Both the position numbers and the translations under genes were made by a program. 64,000 bases of DNA from Lachnospiraceae bacterium (GTDB lineage: Bacteria > Bacillota > Clostridia > Lachnospirales > Lachnospiraceae). The notes under the pieces were generated by a model, which saw only the letters and a list, made by a program, of their open reading frames with translations, did not search any database and was not told the DNA's origin. Below are positions 42,970-52,806 of this stretch, piece by piece (position 1 is the stretch's first letter; each line of letters opens with the position of its first letter). The stretch spans positions 904,277 to 968,276 of the forward strand of contig CABIXN010000001.1 in NCBI GenBank assembly GCA_902362715.1, given 5' to 3'.

Positions 42970-45381
42970 CTATTTCTGCACAATATTAATAATCCTGCCC
43001 GGAACATAAATTTCTTTGATAATATTCCCGCTTAATTTATCACCAAGAGCTTCTTTTCCCGCCGCTATGGCGTCTTCTTTGCTGATATCTGCCGGAACTT
43101 TTACCACGCATTTTGTTTTTCCGTTGATCTGCACGGCAACTTCCTTCTCATCGTCTGCCATTGCTTTTTCATCATACTCCGGCCACTGATTTTCAAAAAC
43201 AGAGGTTTCATGTCCAAGCTGGCTCCAAAGCTCCTCTGAAATATGAGGTGCAAAGGGTGCAAGGAGCACAACCAGTGTTTCCAGTGTGGCTTTATCCACA
43301 CCGCCTTTTTTAGCCATATCAATCAGCTTGTTGTTATATTCCATAAATCCGGAAACAACGGTATTAAGACTGAAGCTTTCCAGACGTGTGGTGATATCAT
43401 AAATCAGTTTATTCCGTACTTTTAAAAGCTCTTTTGTCTCTTTTGTTTCACTGTCTTTATTGTCCAGAACAAGTTTCCAGAGACGGGTAATAAAACGGTA
43501 AACACCGTCGATTCCTCTGTCGTCCCACTCCGAATCCAGTTCAGGAGGACCTACAAACAGTTCATAAAGTCTCAGGGAATCACATCCGTAATCTCTTACC
43601 AGCTCATCCGGAGAAACTACGTTGCCTTTGGATTTACTCATTTTAATGCCATTTTTTCCGGTAATCATACCCTGATTGAATAATTTATGGAATGGCTCGT
43701 CAAAATCAATGGCTCCGATATCGTTCAGGAATTTTGTATAAAATCTAGAATACAGAAGGTGCAGTACCGCATGTTCCACACCGCCGATATACATATCCAC
43801 CGGCAGATACTGATCTGCTTTTTCTCTGGATACCAGTTCTTTATCATTTTTACTGTCCACATAACGCAGGAAATACCAGGAGGAACCTGCCCACTGAGGC
43901 ATCGTGTTGGTTTCCCGTTTTGCAGGCTTTCCACAGCACGGACAGGTTGTATTTACCCACGCATCAATGCCTGCCAGCGGAGATTCTCCGGTCCCTGTTG
44001 GCTCATAGGATTCTACATCCGGTAAAAGCAGGGGAAGCTCCTCTTCCGGAACAGGTACAGCTCCGCAGTCCGGACAGTGTACGATAGGAATCGGCTCGCC
44101 CCAGTAACGCTGACGGGAAAATACCCAGTCACGGAGCTTATAATTGGTTGTGGCTTTTCCGATTCCCATTTTTTCGATCATATGAGGCGCTTCTTTTTTC
44201 AGAACGGAAGATTCCATACCGTTCCATTCTCCGGAATTGATCATGGTTCCTTTGGCATCTGTGTAAGCTTCTGTCATATGCTCAATTTCTTCACCGTCTT
44301 TGGCAATTACCTGAATAATCGGTATATTAAATTTTGTGGCAAATTCAAAGTCACGGTCATCATGAGCAGGCACGCACATAATAGCCCCTGTACCATAATC
44401 CGCCAGTACATAATCGGAAAGCCAGATTGGAACCAGGGCGCCGTTTAACGGATTTACTGCATAGGATCCGGTAAATACACCTGTTTTTTCCTTATCCTGA
44501 AGACGGTCTACCGATGATTTTAAAGAAGTCTGATAAATATAATCTTCTACTGCCTGACGTGTCTCATCTGTTGCCAGTTCTTTTGCATAAGCATGCTCCG
44601 GAGCCAGCACCATAAAGGTTGCACCATATAAAGTATCCGGGCGTGTAGTATAAACAGTAAGTTCTTTCTCAGAACCGTCCACTTTAAAGTTTACTTCCGC
44701 ACCATAGCTTTTTCCTATCCAGTCTGCCTGCATCTTTTTTACTTTTTCCGGCCAGTCCAGTTTATCCAGATCCTTTAATAACCGGTCTGCATATTCTGTA
44801 ATTTTAAGCATCCACTGATTCAGATTTTTCTTTGTAACATCAGCACCGCAGCGTTCACATTTTCCGTTTACAACCTCTTCATTAGCCAGACCTGTTTTAC
44901 AAGACGGGCACCAGTTAATAGGCATTTCTTTCTGATATGCAAGCCCTGCTTTAAACATTTTCACAAAAATCCACTGGGTCCATTTGTAAAAGGACGGATC
45001 TGTAGTATTCACTTCCATATCCCAGTCATAAACTGCCGCAATCTCATTGATCTGGCGTTTGATATTGGCAACGTTTTCTGCTGTTGACTTTGCCGGGTGA
45101 ACACCCATTTTAATAGCATAATTTTCCGCAGGAAGCCCAAACGCATCCCAGCCCATGGGATGAATCAGATAAAATCCCTGCAGCATTTTATATCTGCTCC
45201 ATACGTCTGAAATAACATATCCTCTCCAGTGTCCTACATGCAGACCATTACCGGAAGGGTATGGAAACATATCCAGACAGTAATATTTCGGTTTTTTTCC
45301 ATCATTGACATTCACCGGTTTTTCTTCCCAGATCTTATGCCATTTTTGTTCAATTTCCCTGTGATTATAGGGTACAGCCAT
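42970..45381 (-). CDS. leuS: Leucyl-tRNA synthetase
   Basis: An 803-residue class I synthetase. HIGH variant in YPSGNGLHVGHWRGY (about 42-56) and KMSKSKGNVV near 570 are the ATP-binding motifs. The CP1 editing domain is around 215-410 (TTRPDTLYGATFMVLAPEHA). Zinc-type Cys (CPSCKTGLANEEV, CERCGADV) are present. The anticodon domain and C-terminal extension follow. AGGAGG upstream. Promoter TTGACA/TAAAAT at 45521-45494. No T-box seen in the leader. Confidence 0.98.
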   Translation of the reverse strand: MAVPYNHREIEQKWHKIWEEKPVNVNDGKKPKYYCLDMFPYPSGNGLHVGHWRGYVISDVWSRYKMLQGFYLIHPMGWDAFGLPAENYAIKMGVHPAKSTAENVANIKRQINEIAAVYDWDMEVNTTDPSFYKWTQWIFVKMFKAGLAYQKEMPINWCPSCKTGLANEEVVNGKCERCGADVTKKNLNQWMLKITEYADRLLKDLDKLDWPEKVKKMQADWIGKSYGAEVNFKVDGSEKELTVYTTRPDTLYGATFMVLAPEHAYAKELATDETRQAVEDYIYQTSLKSSVDRLQDKEKTGVFTGSYAVNPLNGALVPIWLSDYVLADYGTGAIMCVPAHDDRDFEFATKFNIPIIQVIAKDGEEIEHMTEAYTDAKGTMINSGEWNGMESSVLKKEAPHMIEKMGIGKATTNYKLRDWVFSRQRYWGEPIPIVHCPDCGAVPVPEEELPLLLPDVESYEPTGTGESPLAGIDAWVNTTCPCCGKPAKRETNTMPQWAGSSWYFLRYVDSKNDKELVSREKADQYLPVDMYIGGVEHAVLHLLYSRFYTKFLNDIGAIDFDEPFHKLFNQGMITGKNGIKMSKSKGNVVSPDELVRDYGCDSLRLYELFVGPPELDSEWDDRGIDGVYRFITRLWKLVLDNKDSETKETKELLKVRNKLIYDITTRLESFSLNTVVSGFMEYNNKLIDMAKKGGVDKATLETLVVLLAPFAPHISEELWSQLGHETSVFENQWPEYDEKAMADDEKEVAVQINGKTKCVVKVPADISKEDAIAAGKEALGDKLSGNIIKEIYVPGRIINIVQK

Positions 45382-45493
45382 GTTTCATTCCTCCTAAATT
45401 GTATCTTAACATACATCATGAATATAAAACTAACAATCAGATATGCATTATATTGAAACTATGCGATTCAGACAGAATGCCTGCATCTTAAAA

Positions 45494-45521
45494 ATTTTAT
45501 CACACAACGTACAATTGTCAA
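45494..45521 (-). promoter_or_regulatory. leuS promoter
   Basis: Minus strand TTGACA (45521-45516), 16-bp spacer, TAAAAT (45499-45494). The leader is about 100 nt and shows no T-box specifier or antiterminator. Confidence 0.6.
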
Positions 45522-45575
45522 GCTGAAATGCCCGTCAGATCAGGGTTTGCACTAATTTTTCCCGGAAACAAAAGT

Positions 45576-45637
45576 CAAAGAGAACAAGTCCTTTGGGTCT
45601 GCTTTCACTTCTTTCCCAAATGAACCTGTTCTCTTTG
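45576..45637 (-). terminator. Terminator after EF-G paralogue
   Basis: CAAAGAGAACA (45576-45586) pairs with TGTTCTCTTTG (45627-45637), with an inner CCCAAA/TTTGGG stem. It lies downstream of the minus-strand EF-G gene and upstream of the leuS promoter. Confidence 0.8.
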
Positions 45638-45695
45638 TATTTTACCTATACATTCTTTTTATTTCTAATTCTCCGGATAATTTATTTTCTATAAA

Positions 45696-47783
45696 TTATT
45701 CATTTCCGTCAGCCGAGCCTGCTCTTGCAGCAATTTCTTTTTCCTGAATATCACCAGGCGCCTGCTCGTAACGGGCAAATTCATAAGAATACTCTCCACT
45801 GCCTCCTGTCATAGATCTAAGATCTGTATTGTATCCGTAAAGCTCTGACATGGGCACATCTGCAACAATCTCCTGCTTTCCGCCGTCTACCGGATTCATG
45901 CCAAGCACCCGGCCTCTGCGTTTATTAAGATTACCCATAATATCTCCGGTATATTTGTCAGGAACCACAACCTTTACAGAAGCAATGGGCTCTAACAATA
46001 CAGGAGAAGCCTCCATAAATCCTTTCTTAAATGCCTGAATGGTAGCCATCTTAAATGCCATCTCGGATGAATCCACCGGATGATATGATCCATCATAAAG
46101 TACGGCTTTTACACCAACTACCGGGTAACCGGCAACCGGTCCTTTTTCCACAGATTCCTGAAGACCTTTTTCCACTGCCGGGAAATAGTTTTTCGGAACT
46201 GCGCCGCCCACCACAATCTGTTCAAATACAAATGGCTCTTCCAGATTTCCGGATGGCTCAAAGGTCATTTTTACGTGGCCGTACTGACCGTGACCGCCGG
46301 ACTGTTTTTTATATTTGTATTCCACATCAGATTTTTTGCGGATGGTTTCTCTGAACGCAATCTTTGGTTTGCTCAGCTCAATGTCTACTTTGTATTTCTC
46401 TTTCAGCTTGCTGACAACTACTTCTAAATGCTGATCTCCCATTCCATACAGAAGCGTCTGGCGGTTTTCGCTGTCATTGACTGCTTTTAATGTCATATCT
46501 TCCTGCATCAGCTTCTGCAGCGCCTGGGATATTTTATCCTCATCACCCTTATTTTTTGCTTTGTAGCGCATATATGTATACGGTACAGAAAAAGCTGTTT
46601 TTAAGAATACCACCGGACTGCCTTTGGCAGATAACGTATCTGTAGTAACTACTTTATTTAATTTGGCCAGTGCCCCGATATCACCTGCATGAAGCTCGCT
46701 GACCTCCTCAGGCTTGTTTCCTCTTAGCACGTATAATTTGCCGATTTTATCATCCATGCCGTGCTCCGGATTCACCAGCACATCATCGGTTTTTAAAACT
46801 CCGGAATTTACTTTAATCAAAGAATATTTTCCGATAAACGGGTCCACAATTGTTTTGAAAATATAGGCCGATTTCTGTTTTGAGAAATCATAATCCGCAT
46901 GAAATACTTCGTTAGACTTAAGGCTGATTCCCTTGCATTCTTTTTTATCCGGGCTTGGCAGATATTTTACAATATCATCCAGCAGTGTATAAATACCCTG
47001 GGCTAATATACCGGATGCTATAGAAATCGGTACGGTGCTTCCGTCAATTACGTTTACACGCAGTGCCTGACGGATTTCATTTTCAGAAAATTCCTCCCCG
47101 GCAAAATAACGGTCCATAAACTCTTCGCTGGTCTCTGCCACTGCTTCTAACAGCGCTTCCCTGAGTTTTGCCAGATTTGGTCTTGAGTATTCCGGCATCT
47201 CCATAGGAATGACTTCTCCTTTATCATTCCACTGATGGGCAGACTGGCTGATGATATTTACATATCCAATAAATTTTTCATTGGCACGAACCGGAATATG
47301 GAAAGGAGCAATCTTTTTCCCGTATAAAGCCTGCATATCTTCCACTACCTGACGAAAGCTTGCGTTATCATCATCCATGTTAGTTACGCAGATCAGTCTT
47401 GGAAGCTTATATTTTTCACATAATTCCCATGCTTTTTTCGTTCCGACCTCAACCCCTGATTTGCCGGAAATTACAATGATGGCAGCGTCTGCAACACTTG
47501 CAGCCTCTTCTACCTCCCCAACAAAATCAAAATATCCCGGTGTATCCAGAATATTAATTTTTGTATCACCCCAAATAACAGGAATCACAGAAGTATTAAT
47601 GGAAAAACCCCTTTTAATCTCTTCTTTATCGTAATCACTGATGGTATTTCCATCACTGATTTTTCCCATTCGGCCAGTCAGTCCGGAAAGATATGCTATA
47701 GCTTCTACTACAGTTGTCTTGCCGGCTCCGCCGTGGCCTAACACTACTACGTTTCGGATTTTGTCCGTGGTATAAACATTCAT
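45696..47783 (-). CDS. Elongation factor G-like protein (FusA2 type)
   Basis: 695 residues. GTPase domain with GHGGAGKTT (G1) and DTPGYFDFVGE (G3). The G4 motif reads TNMD in VTNMDDDN, in place of NKxD, which may alter nucleotide specificity. Domains II-V of EF-G follow (ending DLRSMTGGSGEYSYEFARYEQ). The second EF-G of this type is distinct from the main fusA; its role (perhaps ribosome recycling) is not known from sequence. ATG 47783 chosen for GGAGGA upstream. Two-gene separation from leuS by a terminator. Confidence 0.93.
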   Translation of the reverse strand: MNVYTTDKIRNVVVLGHGGAGKTTVVEAIAYLSGLTGRMGKISDGNTISDYDKEEIKRGFSINTSVIPVIWGDTKINILDTPGYFDFVGEVEEAASVADAAIIVISGKSGVEVGTKKAWELCEKYKLPRLICVTNMDDDNASFRQVVEDMQALYGKKIAPFHIPVRANEKFIGYVNIISQSAHQWNDKGEVIPMEMPEYSRPNLAKLREALLEAVAETSEEFMDRYFAGEEFSENEIRQALRVNVIDGSTVPISIASGILAQGIYTLLDDIVKYLPSPDKKECKGISLKSNEVFHADYDFSKQKSAYIFKTIVDPFIGKYSLIKVNSGVLKTDDVLVNPEHGMDDKIGKLYVLRGNKPEEVSELHAGDIGALAKLNKVVTTDTLSAKGSPVVFLKTAFSVPYTYMRYKAKNKGDEDKISQALQKLMQEDMTLKAVNDSENRQTLLYGMGDQHLEVVVSKLKEKYKVDIELSKPKIAFRETIRKKSDVEYKYKKQSGGHGQYGHVKMTFEPSGNLEEPFVFEQIVVGGAVPKNYFPAVEKGLQESVEKGPVAGYPVVGVKAVLYDGSYHPVDSSEMAFKMATIQAFKKGFMEASPVLLEPIASVKVVVPDKYTGDIMGNLNKRRGRVLGMNPVDGGKQEIVADVPMSELYGYNTDLRSMTGGSGEYSYEFARYEQAPGDIQEKEIAARAGSADGNE

Positions 47784-47928
47784 AATACTTCCTCCATACA
47801 TCATAAAAATTCATGGTTATATTTTACTAAAGATGCGTGAATATTACAACTATTTTAGCGATTTTTTACAATTTTTCTTACGAATTACTTTTTCGCGTTA
47901 AACTTCGAAGCTTTTATGCATTGAAGTG

Positions 47929-47958
47929 TTGACAGTGTCCATCTAAAAGAGGTATGAT
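47929..47958 (+). promoter_or_regulatory. Promoter of the aro operon
   Basis: TTGACA (47929-47934), 18-bp spacer, TATGAT (47953-47958), 39 bp before the aroF start. No T-box or leader peptide seen, though the leader is very short. Confidence 0.75.
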
Positions 47959-47997
47959 AACGAATACAAAAACATAAAAACAAGCGAGGAATTTAAA

Positions 47998-49011
47998 ATG
48001 ATTGTTGTAATGAAACCAAACGCACCGGAACAATCTGTAAATACAGTCATTCATATTATAGAAACTAACGGTATGACGGCCCATTTATCAGCCGGAAAAG
48101 AGGTCACCATTATTGGTGTAGTGGGTGATAAAACAAAACTGGATACACGTTCTATTCAGGCCATGTCTGATGTGGAAAAAATAGTAAATATTACAGAAAG
48201 CTATAAACTGGCCAATATTACATTTCATCCGGACCCTACCGTCATCTCTTTAAAGCATACGTCCATAGGGCCGGAAAATATGACTGTTATGGCAGGTCCC
48301 TGTGCCATTGAATCAGAAGAACAGATTATGTCCGCTGCCAAGGCCGTAAAAGAAGCCGGCGCTACCATTTTAAGAGGCGGAGCTTTTAAACCCAGAACCA
48401 GCCCGTACTCTTTTCAGGGTCTTGGGGAAGAAGGCTTAAAACTGATGCAGCAGGCATCCCTGGAAACCGGGCTTGATACCATCTGCGAAGTCACCAGCTT
48501 AAAAGCCCTTGACCTGGCGGTAAAATATGTGGATATGATTCAGATCGGAGCCAGAAATATGCAGAACTTTGAGCTTTTAAAGGAAGTGGGCAAGGCAGGG
48601 CTTCCGGTTCTGTTAAAACGGGGACTTTCAGCTACTATTGACGAATGGTTAAACGCCGCCGAATACATTATGTCTTACGGAAATTCTCAGGTGGCATTAT
48701 GTGAACGTGGTATCAGAACCTTTGAAACAGCTACCAGAAATACACTGGATTTAAGTGCCGTCTGCGTATTAAAAGAAAAGACCCACCTGCCGGTAATTGT
48801 GGACCCAAGCCATGCCTGCGGCGTCAGAAGCTATATTGCACCGCTGTCAAAGGCTGCCGTTGCCTGCGGAGCCGACGGTCTTATGATTGAAGTGCATCCG
48901 GATCCCGCATGTGCACTCTCCGACGGCGCCCAGTCTCTTGATTTTCCGGAATTTCATAATTTTATGAAGGAACTGAAAACCTTTACCATACTTGCCGGGA
49001 GGGTATACTAA
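47998..49011 (+). CDS. aroF: 3-deoxy-7-phosphoheptulonate synthase (DAHP synthase)
   Basis: 337 residues. First step of the shikimate pathway: PEP plus erythrose-4-phosphate. An N-terminal ferredoxin-like regulatory lobe (about 1-70) precedes the TIM barrel of the AroF/KdsA-like class (PCAIESEEQIMSAA, LRGGAFKPRTSPYSFQG, GARNMQNFELL, VDPSHACGVRSYI). The lobe resembles the regulatory domain of class Ibeta enzymes. GAGGAA upstream. Followed by tyrA with a 1-bp overlap. Confidence 0.95.
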   Translation: MIVVMKPNAPEQSVNTVIHIIETNGMTAHLSAGKEVTIIGVVGDKTKLDTRSIQAMSDVEKIVNITESYKLANITFHPDPTVISLKHTSIGPENMTVMAGPCAIESEEQIMSAAKAVKEAGATILRGGAFKPRTSPYSFQGLGEEGLKLMQQASLETGLDTICEVTSLKALDLAVKYVDMIQIGARNMQNFELLKEVGKAGLPVLLKRGLSATIDEWLNAAEYIMSYGNSQVALCERGIRTFETATRNTLDLSAVCVLKEKTHLPVIVDPSHACGVRSYIAPLSKAAVACGADGLMIEVHPDPACALSDGAQSLDFPEFHNFMKELKTFTILAGRVY

Positions 49012-50114
49012 TGACACCAGCAAAAATCGGTTTTATCGGGCTTGGGCACATTGGAGGCTCCATTGCCAAAACAATCCGCAGAATCCATCCGGATATTACG
49101 CTGATTGCCTTTGATCCGTCACAAAAAACTCTGGATGACGCATTAAAAGAGCAGATCATTACAAAAGGTTACAGCAGTGTCACAGAAGACTTTATCTCCT
49201 GTGATTATATCTATCTGTGCGCTCCGGTTCTGCGCAATCCGGAATATCTGCCGCTGCTTAAAGGTTTTGTTTCTCAAAATCCTGGTCTTCTGATTACAGA
49301 TATCGGCAGTGTCAAAACCGGGATTCATAAAGAAGTAAAACGGCTGCAGATGGAAGCAAATTTTATCGGCGGACACCCCATGTGCGGAACAGAACATACA
49401 GGTTACGAATATTCAACTGCCTATATGCTGGAAAATGCTTATTATCTGATTACAGTTACGGAACACATCAGCCGGCAGCGTGCCGCCGATTTTGAAGCCT
49501 TCACTGCTTCTCTTGACGCACTTCCTCTGGTGCTTGATTATCAGAAACATGATTTTACTGTGGGCTCTGTCAGCCATCTTCCCCATGTAATTTCAGCGAC
49601 ACTTGTAAATCTGGTAGAGGAACTGGATGATGAAAAAGAAACCATGAAAACTGTGGCCGCAGGAGGATTTAAGGATATTACCCGAATCTCTTCCTCCTCC
49701 CCGCTGATGTGGGAGAACATCTGTCTTGCCAACAGAGATCAGATTTTACATCTGATTGATGCCTATACAGCTTCTATCGGGAAAATTCGTGAAAAAATCG
49801 CAGCAGGCGAAGGTGACCGGATTCATTCTTTTTTTGAACAGGCAAAAGACTACCGGGATTCCTTCCAGATCTCCACGGCCGGACCCATTAAACCCGTTTA
49901 TAATCTGTTCTGTGATCTGATTGATGAGGCCGGAGGAATCGCTGCCATTGCAACCATTCTTTCCTCCAACAATATCAGCATCAAAAATATTGGAATCGTT
50001 CATAACCGGGAGTTTATGCAGGGTGTTCTTCATATTGAATTTTACGACGCCGATGCTTTAAAGCATGCCATTGATTTACTGCAGAAATATCATTACACTG
50101 TTTATGAACATTAA
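49011..50114 (+). CDS. tyrA: Prephenate dehydrogenase
   Basis: 367 residues. NAD-binding Rossmann domain opens IGFIGLGHIGGSIAKTI, then the catalytic region (ITDIGSVKTGIHKEV, FIGGHPMCGTEHTGYE, VGSVSHLPHVISATL). A C-terminal ACT domain (about 300-367, IAATILSSNNISIKNIGIVHN) probably senses tyrosine. Converts prephenate to 4-hydroxyphenylpyruvate. Starts within the aroF stop (TAATG) behind GGAGGG. Confidence 0.95.
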   Translation: MTPAKIGFIGLGHIGGSIAKTIRRIHPDITLIAFDPSQKTLDDALKEQIITKGYSSVTEDFISCDYIYLCAPVLRNPEYLPLLKGFVSQNPGLLITDIGSVKTGIHKEVKRLQMEANFIGGHPMCGTEHTGYEYSTAYMLENAYYLITVTEHISRQRAADFEAFTASLDALPLVLDYQKHDFTVGSVSHLPHVISATLVNLVEELDDEKETMKTVAAGGFKDITRISSSSPLMWENICLANRDQILHLIDAYTASIGKIREKIAAGEGDRIHSFFEQAKDYRDSFQISTAGPIKPVYNLFCDLIDEAGGIAAIATILSSNNISIKNIGIVHNREFMQGVLHIEFYDADALKHAIDLLQKYHYTVYEH

Positions 50115-50135
50115 AGGAAAGGATTTTTAAGACAG

Positions 50136-51413
50136 ATGCAGATTACAAAAACCAACGCTTTACACGGAACTGTTCGTGTTCCCGGAGATAAATCCATTTC
50201 GCACCGAGCCATTATGTTCGGTGCGATTTCTCATGGACTGACAGAAGTAACCGGTTTTCTTCAAGGAGCCGACTGTCTCTCCACAATTTCCTGTTTTCAG
50301 AAAATGGGAATTGAAATCAGAAATGAAAAGAAAAAAGTAATGATTTACGGAAAAGGACTGCACGGTCTGTCAGCCCCTTCTTCCATTTTAGATGCGGGAA
50401 ACAGCGGCACTACTACCCGTCTGATTTCCGGTATTCTTGCGGGTCAGTCTTTTGAAAGCATCATTACCGGAGATGCATCCATTCAAAAACGCCCTATGGG
50501 CAGAATTTTTACTCCCCTGTCCTTAATGGGAGCAGCTTTTTTCAGCCATCACAACAACAACTGCGCCCCTTTTACCATAACAGGCGGCAGTTTAAAGGGC
50601 ATACATTATGATTCTCCTGTGGCTTCCGCTCAGGTAAAATCCAGTATTCTGCTGGCCGGACTATATGCTGACGGCAAAACTTCCGTCACAGAACCTTATC
50701 TTTCCCGGAATCATACAGAATTAATGCTAAAAGGCTTTGGTGCAGATATAACATCAGAAAACACCACGGCAGTGATCTGCCCGGAACCAAAACTTACCGG
50801 CCAAAAAATCCAAGTCCCCGGAGATATCTCTTCAGCGGCTTATTTCATTGCAGCCGGGCTGATGATACCGGGTTCTGAGATCCTGATAGAAAATGCAGGC
50901 ATCAATCCCACCAGAAACGGAATCTTAACAGCCGCCAAACGAATGGGCGCTGACATTTCATATCTGAATCAAAGAACGGTTTCCGGGGAACCTGTGGCAG
51001 ACCTGCTGATTACCTCCTGCAGCTTAAAAGCAGCCGAAATAAGCGGAGACTTAATTCCTGCACTGATTGATGAGATTCCGGTCATTGCCGTTATGGCGGC
51101 CTTTGCTGACGGAACAACTGTCATAAAAGACGCTCAGGAATTAAAGGTAAAAGAATCCGACCGGATTGCGGCAGTTACCGAAAACTTAAAAGCAATGGGA
51201 GCCGACGTCACTCCAACCGATGACGGTATGATTATCCGGGGCGGAAAACCACTTTGCGGAACCAAAATTAATACTTACATGGACCACCGGATCGCCATGG
51301 CATTTGCAGTAGCCGGAATGGCCGCAGAGGGTACTACGACTTTCTCTGATGCCAGCTGTATAGATATCTCATATCCGGAATTTTTTAAGGATATGGCTTC
51401 TCTTGTGAGATAA
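50136..51413 (+). CDS. aroA: 3-phosphoshikimate 1-carboxyvinyltransferase (EPSP synthase)
   Basis: 425 residues with the two-domain EPSP fold: PGDKSISHRAIMFGAI at the N-terminus, GNSGTTTRLISG, RPMGR, VKESDRI (Arg/Lys of the active site), and YMDHRIAMAFAVAG near the C-terminus. Sixth step of the shikimate pathway. It follows tyrA by 21 bp. An intrinsic-type stem follows the stop. Confidence 0.97.
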   Translation: MQITKTNALHGTVRVPGDKSISHRAIMFGAISHGLTEVTGFLQGADCLSTISCFQKMGIEIRNEKKKVMIYGKGLHGLSAPSSILDAGNSGTTTRLISGILAGQSFESIITGDASIQKRPMGRIFTPLSLMGAAFFSHHNNNCAPFTITGGSLKGIHYDSPVASAQVKSSILLAGLYADGKTSVTEPYLSRNHTELMLKGFGADITSENTTAVICPEPKLTGQKIQVPGDISSAAYFIAAGLMIPGSEILIENAGINPTRNGILTAAKRMGADISYLNQRTVSGEPVADLLITSCSLKAAEISGDLIPALIDEIPVIAVMAAFADGTTVIKDAQELKVKESDRIAAVTENLKAMGADVTPTDDGMIIRGGKPLCGTKINTYMDHRIAMAFAVAGMAAEGTTTFSDASCIDISYPEFFKDMASLVR

Positions 51414-51433
51414 CAATATCATAATCTACAAAG

Positions 51434-51453
51434 GGAGCCAAAAAAAGGGCTCC
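51434..51453 (+). terminator. Hairpin after aroA
   Basis: GGAGCC (51434-51439) pairs with GGCTCC (51448-51453), loop AAAAAAAG; T tract weak. Probable end of the aro operon. Confidence 0.55.
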
Positions 51454-51467
51454 ATATTCTCATGTAA

Positions 51468-51518
51468 AAAGGGCGGCTTGATTCAAATGATTTCAAACCG
51501 CCCTTTGCGCCTCAACAA
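51468..51518 (-). terminator. Terminator after minus-strand flavodoxin gene
   Basis: AAAGGGCGG (51468-51476) and CCGCCCTTT (51498-51506); on the minus strand CCGCCC is followed by five T. Preceded by TTGTTGAGGCGCAAAGG (51518-51502), nearly the same as the sequence before the hairpin at 10310-10271. Confidence 0.75.
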
Positions 51519-51585
51519 TATGATTACATACCAGTGCTCTTGTTGTATGGGGCCTATTTTTCTGTTCTTATGCCACAAGAACAAC

Positions 51586-52059
51586 TTATGTTTCAGAACA
51601 TTCCTTTAAAACTTGTTTTATCCATATATCATAATTTCCCTTTTTGAAAACACCACTATCAAATGGATACCTGATTTCTGCGTTCACGCAAAGTTTCTGC
51701 AAGTGGTTCATTGTACAGTTAATCCCCGACATTCCATAAGCAGCAAACGGTACGACAATTTTATTTGTCAAATCGCATTGACTTATAAAATCAGAAACAA
51801 ATCTCGGTAAGTCCTGTGCCCAAATGGGATAGCCAAGCAAAATCATATTATAGTCTGTTAAATCAGGGATAGGATTTGTAAAGGCAGGTGCAGCTGCCGC
51901 TTTCTTTTCTTTTGTTACCCGCAGGCATGATGAAATGTAATTTCCGTAGGCTTCTTCCGGCACAATTTTTATAATCTCGCACTTCATATCTTTTTGTGCC
52001 TGTAATGCAATTTTCTCTGTATTACCAGAGCGTGAATAATAAATAATGATTGCTTTCAT
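51586..52059 (-). CDS. Flavodoxin
   Basis: 157 residues without a signal peptide: IIYYSRSGNTEKIA (FMN phosphate loop), LLGYPIWAQDLPRF (aromatic loop) and VVPFAAYGMSGIN. Cytoplasmic electron carrier, in contrast to the lipid-anchored flavodoxins of the 13-15 kb cluster. Divergent from a TetR regulator with an operator in the shared region, so repression by that protein is likely. Confidence 0.9.
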   Translation of the reverse strand: MKAIIIYYSRSGNTEKIALQAQKDMKCEIIKIVPEEAYGNYISSCLRVTKEKKAAAAPAFTNPIPDLTDYNMILLGYPIWAQDLPRFVSDFISQCDLTNKIVVPFAAYGMSGINCTMNHLQKLCVNAEIRYPFDSGVFKKGNYDIWIKQVLKECSET

Positions 52060-52104
52060 ATATATGCCCTCTTTCTATCCTCAAACCAAATAAGATAATA
52101 CCAT

Positions 52105-52132
52105 TTGAATATCCTACAACTTGTTGTATGAT
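52105..52132 (+). promoter_or_regulatory. TetR promoter with palindromic operator
   Basis: TTGAAT (52105-52110), 16-bp spacer, TATGAT (52127-52132). TACAAC-TT-GTTGTA (52115-52128) is a perfect dyad overlapping the spacer and -10. It also lies in the promoter region of the divergent flavodoxin gene. Confidence 0.7.
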
Positions 52133-52207
52133 AATTATAAGAGACTTGCAGTGGCGTATCAACCAACAATCTTCAAACAAATTGTCGGATATTCAAAGGA
52201 GCAGATT

Positions 52208-52756
52208 ATGAATAAACAACCTGGAATAACAGAACGGACAAAACAAACAATTGCAACAGCTTTTTGTGATTTATACATGAAAAAGTCTATAAACAAAATC
52301 ACTATAAAAGAAATAACTGTCCAAGCAGGTTACAACAGATGCACATTCTATCAATATTTTACTGATATTTATGATTTGTTAAATTATATTGAAAATGATT
52401 TATTAACCGCAATGAAGCAGTTGTGGAAAACCAATAGTGATTCATTGCGAACTCCAGATTTGGAGCAATTACTATTACTGTTTGAGGATAAGGCACATTA
52501 TTTAAAGGCAGTGTTTGGTGACTATGGAAGTATTCACTTTTTGGAACGATTGAAACGGGAGTTACCATTAGATGAAATTAAAAAATCGTTTCCACAAGAG
52601 GAAAAGTTATTCCCATATTTGCTTGAATTTCACATAGCAACCTCGTTATCTCTATTTCGTGTTTGGTTGAAAAATGGGAAAGATATTCCTTCTGATGTAT
52701 TATTTGAACTTATACACAACCTATATATAAACGGAATCTCATCTTTAGCAAAATAG
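52208..52756 (+). CDS. TetR/AcrR-family regulator
   Basis: 182 residues. HTH at about 15-60 (TKQTIATAFCDLYMKKSINKITIKEITVQAGYNRCTFYQYF is the classic TetR segment, split here for length). The C-terminal ligand-binding helices show no family motif. ATG 52208 chosen for AAGGAG 7 nt upstream; an in-frame upstream extension has no site. Probably represses itself and the flavodoxin via the 52115-52128 dyad. Confidence 0.9.
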   Translation: MNKQPGITERTKQTIATAFCDLYMKKSINKITIKEITVQAGYNRCTFYQYFTDIYDLLNYIENDLLTAMKQLWKTNSDSLRTPDLEQLLLLFEDKAHYLKAVFGDYGSIHFLERLKRELPLDEIKKSFPQEEKLFPYLLEFHIATSLSLFRVWLKNGKDIPSDVLFELIHNLYINGISSLAK

Positions 52757-52806
52757 CATACAAAAAATAACAAAAATTATTTTTCTCTGTTCTTCTATAA
52801 AACTGT

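Noticed and set aside
45382..45521. T-box riboswitch upstream of leuS
   Set aside because: No specifier stem or antiterminator sequence on the minus strand; only a plain promoter and short leader.
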